Shown in pieces: positions 46,835 through 56,228 of a stretch of DNA of 64,000 bases (position 1 is the stretch's first letter; each line of letters starts with the position of its first letter). The notes under the pieces are model-generated. The model worked only from the letters and a program-made list of their open reading frames with translations, was not told the origin of the DNA and did no database searches. The DNA comes from Cyclobacteriaceae bacterium YHN15. Its GTDB lineage: Bacteria > Bacteroidota > Bacteroidia > Cytophagales > Cyclobacteriaceae. The translations under genes and the position numbers were made by a program. The stretch is from positions 373,354-437,353 of the forward strand of contig RKQB01000002.1 of assembly GCA_003797895.1 (NCBI GenBank). Reading direction: 5' to 3'.

Positions 46835-48976
46835 TTAATCTTTTTTATCGGATTTTTCAGGTTTGGGTAACAAAACCTTTCTTGAAAGCTTGAACTTTCC
46901 TGTCTTTTTATCGACATCAATCAGTTTAACCATTATTTCTTCTCCAGGCTCCAGTACTCCTTCCATATTTTCAAGTCTTTCCCACTTGATTTCCGAAATA
47001 TGTAACAATCCGTCTTTACCTGGCATAAACTCTACAAACGCACCAAATGGCATAATGTTTTTCACTTTACCAGTATAGACCTCTCCTATTTCCGGTTGGG
47101 CTACAATTGCCCTGATTCTGGAGATGGCGGCATTCATGGATTCCTGATTGTTTGAGAAAATATTGATTTTGCCCATATTATCTTTTTCTTCAATAATAAT
47201 GGTAGCTCCCGTATCTTTCTGAATTTCCTGAATCACTTTACCCCCAGGACCAATGACAGCCCCTATCAGTTCCTTAGGAATACTCATCATGAATGATCTT
47301 GGGGTATGAGGTTTAAGATCAGGTTTCGGTGAAGAAAGGGTTTTTTTGATCTCTTCCATAATGTGAAGCCTTCCTTCCCTTGCCTGATACAAGGCTTCTT
47401 TCAAGACACTGTAATCAAGCCCTTCGACTTTAAGGTCCATCTGACAGGCTGTAATTCCTTTTTCTGTTCCGGTAACTTTAAAGTCCATATCACCCAGATG
47501 ATCTTCATCTCCAAGAATATCGGATAGAATGGAATAATTTCCTGTTTTCGAATCTGAAATCATTCCCATGGCTATGCCCGTAACAGGAGATTTGATTTGA
47601 ATACCTGCATCCATTAGAGCGAGAGAGCCCGCACAAACAGTCGCCATCGAAGAAGAACCGTTTGATTCCAGGATATCCGAAACTATTCTGATTGTATATG
47701 GATTTTCATCCCCTGCAGGCAATACTTTTTTCAATGCTCTCATGGCTAAATTGCCATGTCCTACTTCTCTCCTTCCAGGTCCTCTGTTTATTTTAACCTC
47801 TCCAGTAGAAAAGCCGGGGAAATTATAGTGAAGGAAAAACTTATTAAAGCCTGAAATCATGGCGCCATCCACCATTTGTTCATCCATTTTAGTACCTAAG
47901 GTACAGGTAGTGATCGATTGTGTTTCACCTCTTGTGAAAATAGCTGAACCATGGGCTGATGGTAAATAGTCCACTACCGACCAAATAGGTCTTATTTCAT
48001 CAAGCTTCCTTCCATCCAACCTTTTCTTTTCATTCAAGGTTAGGTTTCTTGCTGCTTCTTTATGGATTTTGGAAAAATATGGACCAATCAAACTTGCTTC
48101 AAATTCATGCTCTTCACCAAGGTTTTCCACAAAACCCTCTTTAACAGCTTTGATTAATTCGGATCTTTCAGTTTTATTGGCAATTTGTCTTGCTACAACC
48201 TCATAACATTTGTCATAAAGTTCATCATACATTTTTTTATACAATGCCGGATCAGATTTCTCGTGGTTGTATTCTCTTTTAACCTCTTTACCGACGGCTA
48301 TGGTCAATTCCTTTTGAACCTGACAATGCTTTTTAATCTCTTCGTGCGCAAATTGAAGGGCTTCAACCATTTCATCCTCTGAAATCTCATTGGCTTCACC
48401 TTCAACCATCAATATATACTCTTCGGATCCAGCAACTATAAATTCCAATGCAGCTGTTTCAAGTTGCTTTGGAGTAGGATTAATAATCAGTTTTCCATCC
48501 ACTTTACCAACCCTTACTTCTGAAATTGGGCCATTGAATGGAATATCGGAAACGGCCAGAGCTGCAGAGGCAGCCAATCCTGCAAGACAGTCAGGTAATA
48601 CATTCTCGTCTGCAGACATTAATGTAATTGCAATATTGGTATCTGCATGATAATCATCAGGGAAAATAGGTCTGATCGCCCTATCTACAATACGACTGAT
48701 TAAAATCTCATAATCGGAAAGTCTTCCTTCCCTTTTCAAAAATCCCCCAGGTATTTTACCTGATGCAGCAAATTTTTCTTGATAATCTACAGACAATGGC
48801 AAGAAATCAACTCCCTCTCCTGCTTCTTTTTTTGATACAATTGTGGCCAGCAACATGGCTTTGCCCATTCTAACTACGACAGAACCGTCAGCTTGTTTTG
48901 CCAATGCGCCTGTCTCGATAATGATTTCTCTACCATCGTCTAATTTGATGGTTTTAGTGATTAAATTAGGTAACAT
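46835..48976 (-). CDS. pnp: Polyribonucleotide nucleotidyltransferase (PNPase)
   Basis: Phosphorolytic 3'-5' exoribonuclease of the RNA degradosome. The 713 residues contain two RNase PH cores separated by a helical domain, then KH ([20 protein letters not shown], about 566-585) and S1 ([20 protein letters not shown], about 633-652). The catalytic second core carries [16 protein letters not shown] (about 488-503). It lies downstream of rpsO on the same strand, the widely conserved order, with a hairpin in between. Confidence 0.97.
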   Translation of the reverse strand: MLPNLITKTIKLDDGREIIIETGALAKQADGSVVVRMGKAMLLATIVSKKEAGEGVDFLPLSVDYQEKFAASGKIPGGFLKREGRLSDYEILISRIVDRAIRPIFPDDYHADTNIAITLMSADENVLPDCLAGLAASAALAVSDIPFNGPISEVRVGKVDGKLIINPTPKQLETAALEFIVAGSEEYILMVEGEANEISEDEMVEALQFAHEEIKKHCQVQKELTIAVGKEVKREYNHEKSDPALYKKMYDELYDKCYEVVARQIANKTERSELIKAVKEGFVENLGEEHEFEASLIGPYFSKIHKEAARNLTLNEKKRLDGRKLDEIRPIWSVVDYLPSAHGSAIFTRGETQSITTCTLGTKMDEQMVDGAMISGFNKFFLHYNFPGFSTGEVKINRGPGRREVGHGNLAMRALKKVLPAGDENPYTIRIVSDILESNGSSSMATVCAGSLALMDAGIQIKSPVTGIAMGMISDSKTGNYSILSDILGDEDHLGDMDFKVTGTEKGITACQMDLKVEGLDYSVLKEALYQAREGRLHIMEEIKKTLSSPKPDLKPHTPRSFMMSIPKELIGAVIGPGGKVIQEIQKDTGATIIIEEKDNMGKINIFSNNQESMNAAISRIRAIVAQPEIGEVYTGKVKNIMPFGAFVEFMPGKDGLLHISEIKWERLENMEGVLEPGEEIMVKLIDVDKKTGKFKLSRKVLLPKPEKSDKKD

Positions 48977-49045
48977 AAAATTTTGTTAAGAATAAATGTA
49001 ATTAAGTTATAAAAGTAAGGCTTAATATCAGGGGGTAACAAAAAA

Positions 49046-49072
49046 GTAAGGTTCTCCCTTAGAGAACCTTAC
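49046..49072 (-). terminator. Terminator/attenuator between rpsO and pnp
   Basis: GTAAGGTTCTC pairs perfectly with GAGAACCTTAC around a five-base loop. On the minus strand it is followed by TTTTTTG. It lies 13 bases after the rpsO stop, so pnp is reached only by read-through or its own promoter. Confidence 0.85.
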
Positions 49073-49085
49073 ATTCAAATGATGA

Positions 49086-49361
49086 TTATTTACGGATTCC
49101 TAAATCTGCAATTATTGACCTATATCTTTCAATGTCATTTTTGACAAGATAGTTCAGCAATCTTCTTCTCTTCCCTACCAATTTCATCAAACTTAATCTT
49201 GATGTATGGTCTTTTTTGTTGGATTTCAAATGGCCTGTTAAGTGCTGAATCCTGAAAGTAAACAACGCAATCTGTGATTCCGGTGAACCTGTGTCAGTTT
49301 CAGATTTTAACCTGCCATGATTTTTGAATAACTCCGTTTTTTTCTCTGAGGTTAAATACAT
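49086..49361 (-). CDS. rpsO: 30S ribosomal protein S15
   Basis: Primary 16S rRNA-binding protein of the small subunit, 91 residues, the usual size. Family hallmarks are [22 protein letters not shown] (about 25-46), [22 protein letters not shown] (about 51-72). It precedes pnp and follows the LptF/LptG gene 43 bases away. A TACCTTTG -7 element lies 30 bases upstream. Confidence 0.97.
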   Translation of the reverse strand: MYLTSEKKTELFKNHGRLKSETDTGSPESQIALFTFRIQHLTGHLKSNKKDHTSRLSLMKLVGKRRRLLNYLVKNDIERYRSIIADLGIRK

Positions 49362-49390
49362 GTCTAGTTAAATTAATTTTAAAACAGCCA

Positions 49391-49398
49391 CAAAGGTA
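49391..49398 (-). promoter_or_regulatory. Promoter -7 element of rpsO
   Basis: Minus strand TACCTTTG fits the consensus exactly and lies 30 bases before the rpsO ATG. The -33 position reads TTTT rather than TTTG. Confidence 0.55.
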
Positions 49399-49404
49399 AC
49401 AACT

Positions 49405-51249
49405 TTATTTGGAATTTAAAAGACTGAAAGGAAGTTTAGAAAGCTTAATATGGAGGTTTTTTTGAAGCTTTTTGAAAAAATCAATATACATATCTGCCTC
49501 AAATAGACGCGCATCCTTTCTTGCCTGTCTCAGAAAGAAAATCCCGAAAGGCAGAAGAACCAAAATAGAAAAGAATGTTCCGAAAAGAGGAGTAGTCACT
49601 CCTTCCTTAGCCCATTTTTCTCCGGTAATGGTCAACATGTAATATATAATGAAAAAGATAATAGACACCAGCACAGGCATACCAAGCCCCCCTTTTTTGA
49701 TTATGGCTCCTAAAGGCGCTCCAATGAGGAACAATACGATACAAGCCAAAGCGGTTGTATACTTCTGAAACCAGGCAATTTGGAATCTGCGGTATTCTCT
49801 TTCGAGGTTTTCAATTTGAACAAGCTTGGTGCTGAAATTATTTTTTATCGTCCTTGAATTGTTCATAGCAACGGTAGCAGCTCTTGATAAATATCCGGAA
49901 GACTCTATAATGGAATCAATTTTAATCTTCATTTCAGGACTAAATTCCGATAATTGTTTATATACTTTCTCCTTCTTAGCTGGGGTGGCCGTAACTGTTG
50001 AAATTTTATTGTCAGTAATGGTTGTATCTTTTAATCTGAGTTCCTTTCTATTCCGAAAACTTTCAGAGGTTTGGAAAGAATTTACAGCTGTTTTTTCTTT
50101 TGAAACTTGATCAATACGAAGGCTGTCAATTGCAATTTTGGCATATTGTAGGATAGGTAATGAGTCAATTATCTGGCCTTCCTGATTACCTGCAATAAAA
50201 TTGAGGGAATCGGTTCCGGAAGTGGATGCCATAATATTGGATTGACTTTCCGGTTGCAATTGCTTTCTTTCCCTGATTCTTTGACTTTTTAAAGAATCGT
50301 ATGCTGCTTTCCTTTCTGCAATAGCTGAAGGAGGTTGGATTTTTTGATTTCTACCAAAATACGTATAGGAGGACTCTGTGGTAAGGTAATTGTAATAAAT
50401 CAAACTGTTGATCTCATTTGACATTGAATCCAAGCCTTCTTTTAGTTGGGAAATATTCTTAATTGACCTATTGGTCGACCAAAGATCTTCCGGAGTACGG
50501 TTTAACTGAAATGATTCCAGATTGAAAACGATATGATTTTCTGAAAAATTTGTCCTGCTAAAATCTACAGGCTTTTCACTTATCCCTCTAGCCCCTCTAG
50601 ATTCTTTATAGCTTACCCCATTATACAAAACAAGCCTCATGTAGCGATCATTAAAAAATGATTCCATTCTTCCTGAATCCGCCAGTATCACATTGATATT
50701 TCCCTGACCTTCTGAATGGTCATAAATGATAATATCCTTTAACCTGGTATCATCCAGTTTTTGGTTGACCTTAATACTGTAATTGGGGATTCCGGCATAA
50801 AAAACCCCTTCTTTGATATCTAAAGCCGGAGATTTCATCCTGATATCATAAAGTAGGCTGAATGTCTTTAGATTTACCTTTGGAACTAGATAATTATTGG
50901 ACAGGTAGGCCAAAATTGTCAATAAAACAACAAATATAGCTAATGGTCTAAGCGCTCTGATCAGGGAAATTCCACTGCTTTTTATAGCTGTCAACTCAAA
51001 ATGCTCTCCTAAATTTCCAAAAGTCATCAATGAAGAAAGTAGCACTGCCAAAGGAAGTGCCATGGGAGATATACTGATCACAAAATAGGATATCAATTCG
51101 ATATAAATCATGAAGCCCAGGCCCTTGCCAAAGATTTCATCAAAATATTTAAGCATATTCACGGTAAGCAGAATAAAATCCACTACCACAAAAGTCAAAA
51201 AGAAAGGCCCTATAAAAGAACCTAAAATAAGTTTATCAAGTTTTTTCAT
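49405..51249 (-). CDS. LptF/LptG-family permease with large periplasmic insert
   Basis: Inner-membrane permease of the YjgP/YjgQ family that extracts lipopolysaccharide for the Lpt bridge. The start at 51249 (MKKLDKLILGSFIGPFFLTF) gives 614 residues, much longer than E. coli LptF/G (about 360). Helices lie near 10-35, 50-75, 95-120 and in a C-terminal set of three (about 500-590). The extra length is a charged, coiled insert at about 260-460, within the periplasmic beta domain. Whether it is F or G cannot be decided; no partner gene is nearby. Confidence 0.9.
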   Translation of the reverse strand: MKKLDKLILGSFIGPFFLTFVVVDFILLTVNMLKYFDEIFGKGLGFMIYIELISYFVISISPMALPLAVLLSSLMTFGNLGEHFELTAIKSSGISLIRALRPLAIFVVLLTILAYLSNNYLVPKVNLKTFSLLYDIRMKSPALDIKEGVFYAGIPNYSIKVNQKLDDTRLKDIIIYDHSEGQGNINVILADSGRMESFFNDRYMRLVLYNGVSYKESRGARGISEKPVDFSRTNFSENHIVFNLESFQLNRTPEDLWSTNRSIKNISQLKEGLDSMSNEINSLIYYNYLTTESSYTYFGRNQKIQPPSAIAERKAAYDSLKSQRIRERKQLQPESQSNIMASTSGTDSLNFIAGNQEGQIIDSLPILQYAKIAIDSLRIDQVSKEKTAVNSFQTSESFRNRKELRLKDTTITDNKISTVTATPAKKEKVYKQLSEFSPEMKIKIDSIIESSGYLSRAATVAMNNSRTIKNNFSTKLVQIENLEREYRRFQIAWFQKYTTALACIVLFLIGAPLGAIIKKGGLGMPVLVSIIFFIIYYMLTITGEKWAKEGVTTPLFGTFFSILVLLPFGIFFLRQARKDARLFEADMYIDFFKKLQKNLHIKLSKLPFSLLNSK

Positions 51250-51324
51250 CAACAAACTAAGCCCTACATATCATTTTAACGGCAAAGTTGAAAATAATAT
51301 TCAATTTTCCTTTAAAAAATCTAA

Positions 51325-51720
51325 TTATCCGCCAATGATTTCCTTGAGATGGTGAACCAAATTTTCCCATATGGATTCAAGTTCCTCATCATCATAAGAA
51401 TCACTGTAATCGATCACTTTTAAAAAAAGAGTCTGTGTCAACTCATTTTCCTCAATTTTGAACTCAATGTAAGAATGATCCGTCTCCTCTAAATTATTGG
51501 GGTCAAAAAAGTCAAACTTGACATGATAATTCCCTCGAAGCGATGCTACTCTTGCGTAGTGCTCTTCACCGTCAAAATGAAAGATAAAATTCTTATCCTC
51601 ATTTATAGAGACATCATCTGCAAACCATTCAGCAAGTCCACTCGCTGTACTCAAATAAGGAAAAAGAATTTTCCTTGAAGTATTGATTTGATAATCAGCA
51701 ACAAACTTGTTTTTCACCAT
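51325..51720 (-). CDS. START-like (SRPBCC superfamily) domain protein
   Basis: A 131-residue cytoplasmic protein with the helix-grip fold of START/AHSA1 relatives. Landmarks are ADYQINTSRKILFPYLSTASGLAEWFADDV at the N-terminus (residues about 8-37) and the C-terminal helix ESIWENLVHHLKEII. Small proteins of this kind are conserved in Bacteroidota without a known ligand. It lies 75 bases upstream of the LptF/LptG gene on the same strand and diverges from tRNA-Met. Confidence 0.82.
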   Translation of the reverse strand: MVKNKFVADYQINTSRKILFPYLSTASGLAEWFADDVSINEDKNFIFHFDGEEHYARVASLRGNYHVKFDFFDPNNLEETDHSYIEFKIEENELTQTLFLKVIDYSDSYDDEELESIWENLVHHLKEIIGG

Positions 51721-51769
51721 TTTCTTTCCGTTTTCGTTAATAAAAAATCACTTATTTTCATCTAAATTG

Positions 51770-51801
51770 TTTGCAATTGAACAACTAAGCCTTCATATTT
51801 G
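51770..51801 (+). promoter_or_regulatory. Promoter of tRNA-Met
   Basis: TTTG (51770-51773), 20 bases, then CATATTTG (51794-51801), one mismatch from TAnnTTTG. The predicted start near 51808 is about 32 bases before the tRNA. A GAGGGA/TCCCTC hairpin (51813-51828) lies in the leader. Confidence 0.65.
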
Positions 51802-51839
51802 CATTCCAATTTGAGGGAGCTTTCCCTCTGTTTCTTAAA

Positions 51840-51913
51840 GGCGAGGTAGCTCAGATGGTTAGAGCGCAGGATTCATAACCCTGAGGTCGGCAGTTCGATC
51901 CTGCTCCTCGCTA
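51840..51913 (+). tRNA. tRNA-Met (CAT), elongator type
   Basis: Acceptor GGCGAGG/CCTCGCT, D arm GCTC/GAGC, anticodon stem CAGGA/CCCTG (one A-C mismatch next to the loop) with loop TTCATAA (anticodon CAT), T arm GGCAG/CTGCT. It lacks the three G-C pairs of initiator tRNA. A tRNA-Ile with modified CAT is an alternative. Its 3' part is repeated twice downstream. Confidence 0.93.
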
Positions 51914-51917
51914 CACC

Positions 51918-51940
51918 AGCCCCTCTTTTGGGGCTTTTTT
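51918..51940 (+). terminator. Terminator of tRNA-Met
   Basis: AGCCCC pairs with GGGGCT around TCTTTT, followed by six T. It starts four bases after the tRNA. Identical copies lie at 52264-52286 and 52610-52632. Confidence 0.88.
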
Positions 51941-51951
51941 ATTCTTTTGTT

Positions 51952-52206
51952 ATGTTCTGTGTTTACGTACTTTATTCTTTTTCCGCAAACAAATTTTACA
52001 CTGGCATGACCTCTGACCTAATAACAAGGTTTAGGTTCCACAATTCTAAATCAACCAAGGGTTTCACTCTAAGATATAGACCTTGGTACTGTATACATGT
52101 AGAGTTCTTTGATTCCAAGGAAACAGCCCTTCAGAGAGAAAAGGAACTGAAATCCGGAAAAGGAAGAGACTGGATTAAAATCAACGTCCTTACCAAGTAT
52201 CTCTAA
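51952..52206 (+). CDS. GIY-YIG nuclease family protein, copy 1
   Basis: An 84-residue UPF0213/YhbQ-like GIY-YIG domain protein. It has YVL (5-7) and YTG (16-18), catalytic Arg R26 in ITRFRFHN and metal-binding Glu E63 in LQREKELK. The frame continues upstream through the tRNA terminator to a TTG at 51928, but the ATG at 51952 fits the domain start. It begins 12 bases after the terminator T-run and 38 bases after tRNA-Met, with no room for its own promoter, so expression should need read-through from the tRNA promoter. It ends at the TAA just before the first palindrome-bearing tRNA fragment. Confidence 0.87.
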   Translation: MFCVYVLYSFSANKFYTGMTSDLITRFRFHNSKSTKGFTLRYRPWYCIHVEFFDSKETALQREKELKSGKGRDWIKINVLTKYL

Positions 52207-52259
52207 CGCAGGATTCATATCCGCCGCGGCGGACGGCAGTTCGATCCTGCTCCTCGCTA
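52207..52259 (+). pseudogene. Partial tRNA-Met copy with internal palindrome (first)
   Basis: CGCAGGATTCATA (matching 51865-51877), then the perfect palindrome TCCGCCGCGGCGGA (52220-52233), then the tRNA 3' part from CGGCAG to the discriminator. In the intact tRNA the ten bases ACCCTGAGGT (51878-51887) stand where the palindrome is. The acceptor 5' half and D arm are missing, so no tRNA can form. Confidence 0.9.
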
Positions 52260-52297
52260 CACCAGCCCCTCTTTTGGGGCTTTTTTATTCTTTTGTT

Positions 52298-52552
52298 ATG
52301 TTCTGTGTTTACGTACTTTATTCTTTTTCCGCAAACAAATTTTACACTGGCATGACCTCTGACCTAATAACAAGGTTTAGGTTCCACAATTCTAAATCAA
52401 CCAAGGGTTTCACTCTAAGATATAGACCTTGGTACTGTATACATGTAGAGTTCTTTGATTCCAAGGAAACAGCCCTTCAGAGAGAAAAGGAACTGAAATC
52501 CGGAAAAGGAAGAGACTGGATTAAAATCAACGTCCTTACCAAGTATCTCTAA
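52298..52552 (+). CDS. GIY-YIG nuclease family protein, copy 2
   Basis: Same 84 residues as copy 1, without any difference that I can see, displaced by 346 bases. Active-site positions YVL, YTG, R26 and E63 are all kept. It follows the second terminator copy (52264-52286) by 12 bases, so it too lacks space for a promoter. Perfect identity between the copies means either a very young duplication or ongoing homogenisation. Confidence 0.86.
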   Translation: MFCVYVLYSFSANKFYTGMTSDLITRFRFHNSKSTKGFTLRYRPWYCIHVEFFDSKETALQREKELKSGKGRDWIKINVLTKYL

Positions 52553-52605
52553 CGCAGGATTCATATCCGCCGCGGCGGACGGCAGTTCGATCCTGCTCCT
52601 CGCTA
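52553..52605 (+). pseudogene. Partial tRNA-Met copy with internal palindrome (second)
   Basis: Repeat of 52207-52259: CGCAGGATTCATA, the palindrome TCCGCCGCGGCGGA (52566-52579), then the tRNA 3' part, followed by the third terminator copy. After TTTTTTATT the sequence departs from the repeat. Confidence 0.9.
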
Positions 52606-52761
52606 CACCAGCCCCTCTTTTGGGGCTTTTTTATTAATAAATTAGTATTAAAAAACCAATGCTCAAAAACCATAAATTTAGGTCTTTAAATATTGGTCCT
52701 TTTATTTATTCTTCTGATGTAATATAACAAAATTTCCCAAATACATACCAATTTTACATAA

Positions 52762-52789
52762 AAAAAGCCCTGAATCAACAGGGCTTTTT
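52762..52789 (-). terminator. Terminator of the thrS-infC-rpmI-rplT operon
   Basis: AAAAAGCCCTG pairs with CAGGGCTTTTT around AATCAA. On the minus strand a T-run follows. It lies 25 bases after the rplT stop. Confidence 0.88.
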
Positions 52790-52813
52790 CTTTTAAGTAA
52801 GGTTGTGCCTTTC

Positions 52814-53158
52814 TTACTTAACTTTTTCAACTACAGCTTTGAATGCCTCGGGATGATTCATGGCCAAATCAGCAAGAACTTTTCTGTTCAATTCGATGTC
52901 GGCTTTTTTCAACATTCCCATAAATTGTGAATAAGAGATACCATATTGTCTGGCACCTGCATTGATACGCTGGATCCAAAGGGCTCTGAATTCTCTTTTC
53001 TTTGCCTTTCTGTCCCTGTAAGCGTACTGTAAACCTTTTTCGTATTTGTTTTTGGCTACCGTCCAAACGTTTTTACCTCTTCCGAAATAGCCCTTTGTTG
53101 CTTTCAATACTTTTTTTCTTCTGGCTCTTGAAGCAACTGCATTTACTGATCTTGGCAT
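52814..53158 (-). CDS. rplT: 50S ribosomal protein L20
   Basis: Early-assembly 23S rRNA-binding protein, 114 residues, full length. Family hallmarks are the basic N-terminus [48 protein letters not shown] split about 27-55, and [20 protein letters not shown] near the end. Last gene of the conserved thrS-infC-rpmI-rplT order. The 103 bases before it hold no second gene. Confidence 0.97.
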   Translation of the reverse strand: MPRSVNAVASRARRKKVLKATKGYFGRGKNVWTVAKNKYEKGLQYAYRDRKAKKREFRALWIQRINAGARQYGISYSQFMGMLKKADIELNRKVLADLAMNHPEAFKAVVEKVK

Positions 53159-53261
53159 AGTTTTTTACATTTTTTGACCCTAGGTGCCTCTCGGACTTTT
53201 TTACCTCAGCGTCTGGTGAATAATTTAACCTTAATTGATTTTTGAAAGATAGAGACTGGGA

Positions 53262-53459
53262 TTATCCAATTCTCAACATAGCTTTTACTCTTCCTTCATC
53301 AGACTCATGAACCATACCCATTTTAGTAAGATTTCTCTTCCTCTTGGTGGATTTCTTGGTCAGAATGTGGCTTTTATAAGCATGCTTCCTTCTGATTTTT
53401 CCGGTTCCAGTTAACTTGAACCGTTTTTTTGCACTTGATTTAGTTTTTACTTTAGGCAT
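53262..53459 (-). CDS. rpmI: 50S ribosomal protein L35
   Basis: Small basic ribosomal protein, 65 residues: [20 protein letters not shown], then [22 protein letters not shown], typical for L35. It lies 21 bases after infC, in the usual operon order. Confidence 0.97.
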   Translation of the reverse strand: MPKVKTKSSAKKRFKLTGTGKIRRKHAYKSHILTKKSTKRKRNLTKMGMVHESDEGRVKAMLRIG

Positions 53460-53480
53460 AACTGTATTTGTTTGTTGAAA

Positions 53481-54035
53481 TTATTTTTTTAAGGACTTAG
53501 GGGCCAGAAACAAGAACATTCTTTTTCCTTCCAACTTGGGAAGCTGCTCAACCTGAGCATAATCCTCCAGCTCCTGCGCAAATCTCAATAACAACATCTC
53601 CCCTCTTTCTTTAAATACGATAGACCTTCCTACAAAATGAACATATGCTTTAACTTTAGCCCCTTCTTTTAAGAAATTGATAGCATGCTTCAATTTAAAA
53701 TTAAAATCATGGTCATCTGTATTCGGTCCGAATCTTATTTCCTTCAAAACAGTTTTAGAAGCATTGGCTTTAATCTCCTTTTGCTTTTTTTTCTGTTCAT
53801 ATTTAAACTTTGCATAATCGATCACCTTACAAACAGGTGGATTGGCATTCGGGGAAATCTCTACGAGATCAAGTTCGTTTTCCTCTGCTAATTTTAGTGC
53901 ATGAGATAGGGATAATACTGCGTTTCCTCCTTCTACGAAGTCTCCTACTACCCTTACTTCTCTGGCCCTAATCTTATCATTTACTTTATAAGGCTCCTCT
54001 TGTCTCTGTCTGAACGGTGGTTTTCCTTTCAAAAT
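53481..54035 (-). CDS. infC: Translation initiation factor IF-3
   Basis: Prevents premature subunit joining and proofreads start codons. About 184 residues with both domains: N-terminal [15 protein letters not shown] and [31 protein letters not shown] (split about 40-70), and C-terminal [18 protein letters not shown] with [12 protein letters not shown]. There is no ATG at the N-terminus. The candidates are ATT at 54035 and the adjoining TTG at 54032; E. coli infC also uses a rare start (ATT) for autoregulation. I chose ATT, without certainty. Confidence 0.93.
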   Translation of the reverse strand: MLKGKPPFRQRQEEPYKVNDKIRAREVRVVGDFVEGGNAVLSLSHALKLAEENELDLVEISPNANPPVCKVIDYAKFKYEQKKKQKEIKANASKTVLKEIRFGPNTDDHDFNFKLKHAINFLKEGAKVKAYVHFVGRSIVFKERGEMLLLRFAQELEDYAQVEQLPKLEGKRMFLFLAPKSLKK

Positions 54036-54118
54036 TTTATGGTTGTTTTAATGAAATTGCGTGCAAATATCGGAATAAATTCGGGATTTTAAAAATCTCC
54101 TACTTTTTCCTTAATTAA

Positions 54119-56068
54119 TTAATTTTTCAAAGACTCTCCTATGATTCCTTTAAAGTGGGCAACGAATTCCTCAGGGCTTAGAGAACCTAGATCACCTTCT
54201 CCATGCTTTCTGACCGAAATTTTGCCTTCGGCTTGTTCTTTCTCCCCCACAATCAGCATAAAATGGATCTTTTTGACCTCTGCGTCCCGGATCTTCCTGC
54301 CGATTTTTTCATCCCTGTTGTCAATGACACCTACAATATCATGCTCCTCCAACATGGATTTTACCTGTTCTGCATATTCCACATATTTCTCCGAAATCGG
54401 TAAAATAGTGATTTGCTCTGGAGAAAGCCATAATGGAAAATTACCGGCACAATGTTCAATCAAAACAGCGACAAACCTTTCTAAAGAACCAAATGGAGCT
54501 CTATGGATCATCACAGGCCTATGTTTCTGATTATCCGAACCTATATATTCCAGTTGGAATCGCTCCGGTAAATTGTAATCCACCTGAATAGTACCCAGTT
54601 GCCATTTTCTACCCAAGGCATCCTTCACCATGAAATCAAGTTTGGGACCGTAAAAAGCTGCTTCTCCCAATTCGGTCACTGTTTGCAATCCTTTTTCTTT
54701 GGCAGCCTCAATTATTGCAGATTCCGCTTTGTTCCAAGCCTCATCTGTACCAATATACTTGTCCCTGTTATCGGGATCTCTTAGGGAGATTTGGGCTGTA
54801 AAATCTTCAAAGCCTAAAGCTTTGAACACGTACAAAACCAAATCTATAACCTTGATAAACTCTTCTTTTACCTGGTCAGGACGACAGAAAATATGGGCAT
54901 CATCCTGCGTAAATCCTCTCACCCTGGTGAGTCCGTGGAGTTCCCCACTTTGCTCATACCTGTATACTGTTCCGAATTCTGCATATCGGATTGGAAGATC
55001 TTTGTAGGACCTGGGCTTATGCTTGTAAATCTCGCAATGGTGAGGGCAGTTCATCGGTTTCAACAAAAACTCTTCTCCTTCATTGGGAGTCGCTATGGGC
55101 TGGAATGAATCCTTGCCATATTTTTCATAATGGCCTGAGGTTTCGTAGAGCGCTTTGTGTCCAATGTGGGGGGTAACCACTTGTTGATAGCCTGATTTAT
55201 CTTGGGCTTTCTTCATGAAATTTACCAATCGCTCTCTCAAAAGAGTGCCTTTTGGCAACCACAATGGAAGTCCCATGCCTACCTTTTCGGAAAATGTGAA
55301 AAGCTCCAATTCCCTTCCCAACTTCCTATGATCTCTTTTTTTGGCTTCTTCCAGAAGAGTGAGATAATCCTGAAGTTCTTTTGCTTTGGGAAAAGTGATT
55401 CCGTAAAGACGGGTAAGCATCTTTTTCTTTTCATCCCCTCTCCAATAAGCCCCGGCTATATTCAGTATTTTGGCAGCCTTTATAAAACCGGTATTCGGAA
55501 TATGTGGTCCTTTACATAGGTCAACGAAATTACCTTGTTTATAAAATGTAATTGATCCGTCTTCAAGGCCTTCCAGTAAATCCAGTTTATACTCATCCCC
55601 CTTTTCAGTAAAATAGGCTACAGCATCTTTCTTGGATACTTCTTCACGGACATATTCATTTTTCTGTTTGGCCAATTCCATCATTTTAGCCTCAATTTTT
55701 TCCAATTCAGACCCATCCAATGGTTTATCGCCAAAATCTACATCATAATAAAATCCATTTTCAATAGGTGGCCCGATTCCAAATTTGATACCCGGATAAA
55801 GTGCCTCAAGGGCTTCTGCCATCAAGTGGGCTGAAGAGTGCCAAAAAGTGTTTTTCCCCTCGGCATCATTCCATGTGAGTAATTGGACCTTTGCGTCCTG
55901 CTGAATAGGTCTGTCAGCATCCCAAACATCACCGTTAACTTTCGCTGCAAGTACATTTCTGGCCAAACCCTCGCTGATACTAAGTGCAATCTGTAGCCCT
56001 GAAACCCCTTTTTCATACTCCCTTACCGAACCATCAGGAAGCGTAATTTTTATTTTTTGATTGGACAT
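54119..56068 (-). CDS. thrS: Threonine-tRNA ligase
   Basis: Class II aminoacyl-tRNA synthetase, 649 residues. Domains in order: TGS (about 1-62), editing domain with [17 protein letters not shown] (about 78-94) and its His/Cys ligands, catalytic core (LPLWLPKG, motif 2 [29 protein letters not shown] zinc ligand region, motif 3 [12 protein letters not shown]) and the C-terminal anticodon-binding domain. Complete. First gene of the thrS-infC-rpmI-rplT operon; its cognate tRNA-Thr(TGT) is at 39237. Confidence 0.97.
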   Translation of the reverse strand: MSNQKIKITLPDGSVREYEKGVSGLQIALSISEGLARNVLAAKVNGDVWDADRPIQQDAKVQLLTWNDAEGKNTFWHSSAHLMAEALEALYPGIKFGIGPPIENGFYYDVDFGDKPLDGSELEKIEAKMMELAKQKNEYVREEVSKKDAVAYFTEKGDEYKLDLLEGLEDGSITFYKQGNFVDLCKGPHIPNTGFIKAAKILNIAGAYWRGDEKKKMLTRLYGITFPKAKELQDYLTLLEEAKKRDHRKLGRELELFTFSEKVGMGLPLWLPKGTLLRERLVNFMKKAQDKSGYQQVVTPHIGHKALYETSGHYEKYGKDSFQPIATPNEGEEFLLKPMNCPHHCEIYKHKPRSYKDLPIRYAEFGTVYRYEQSGELHGLTRVRGFTQDDAHIFCRPDQVKEEFIKVIDLVLYVFKALGFEDFTAQISLRDPDNRDKYIGTDEAWNKAESAIIEAAKEKGLQTVTELGEAAFYGPKLDFMVKDALGRKWQLGTIQVDYNLPERFQLEYIGSDNQKHRPVMIHRAPFGSLERFVAVLIEHCAGNFPLWLSPEQITILPISEKYVEYAEQVKSMLEEHDIVGVIDNRDEKIGRKIRDAEVKKIHFMLIVGEKEQAEGKISVRKHGEGDLGSLSPEEFVAHFKGIIGESLKN

Positions 56069-56094
56069 TTAAAATAATAAATACATGAAACATG

Positions 56095-56114
56095 GCATCT
56101 TTACAAACAGATGC
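56095..56114 (-). promoter_or_regulatory. Hairpin in the thrS leader
   Basis: GCATCT (56095-56100) pairs with AGATGC (56109-56114) with an eight-base loop, 27 bases before the thrS ATG. A CATATTTG word further upstream on the minus strand (near 56130) may be the -7 element. A regulatory role is only a guess. Confidence 0.35.
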
Positions 56115-56200
56115 TTATTAATGTTGCAAATATGCGAATTGATTGTGGGTTTATAAAAGATAAGGGCAATAAGGTTGGTTTATTTTTTTACAAGCATCCG

Positions 56201-56208
56201 TATATTTG
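56201..56208 (+). promoter_or_regulatory. Promoter -7 element of lhgO
   Basis: TATATTTG matches TAnnTTTG, 20 bases before the ATG at 56229. A TTGG word 22 bases upstream could serve as the -33 element. Confidence 0.5.
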
Positions 56209-56228
56209 TTACTGAACAATCAAATTCA

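Larger units (their letters stand above)
51888..52633 (+). repeat. 346-base tandem repeat: tRNA 3' part, terminator, GIY-YIG ORF
   Basis: The stretch from CGGCAG in the T arm of tRNA-Met (51888) recurs at 52234 and 52580. Each full unit holds the tRNA 3' end, terminator, GIY-YIG ORF and an internal tRNA fragment with the palindrome. The two full units look identical base for base by eye. The third copy stops after the terminator, near 52635. Such identity indicates very recent duplication, gene conversion or an assembly effect. Confidence 0.93.

Noticed and set aside
52207..52259. Second tRNA-Met gene
   Set aside because: Only the 3' part is present and the anticodon stem is broken by the palindrome; no cloverleaf forms.
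51840..52633. CRISPR array
   Set aside because: The period is 346 bases with coding content; the 44-base units at 39301 have no unique spacers. No cas genes are present.
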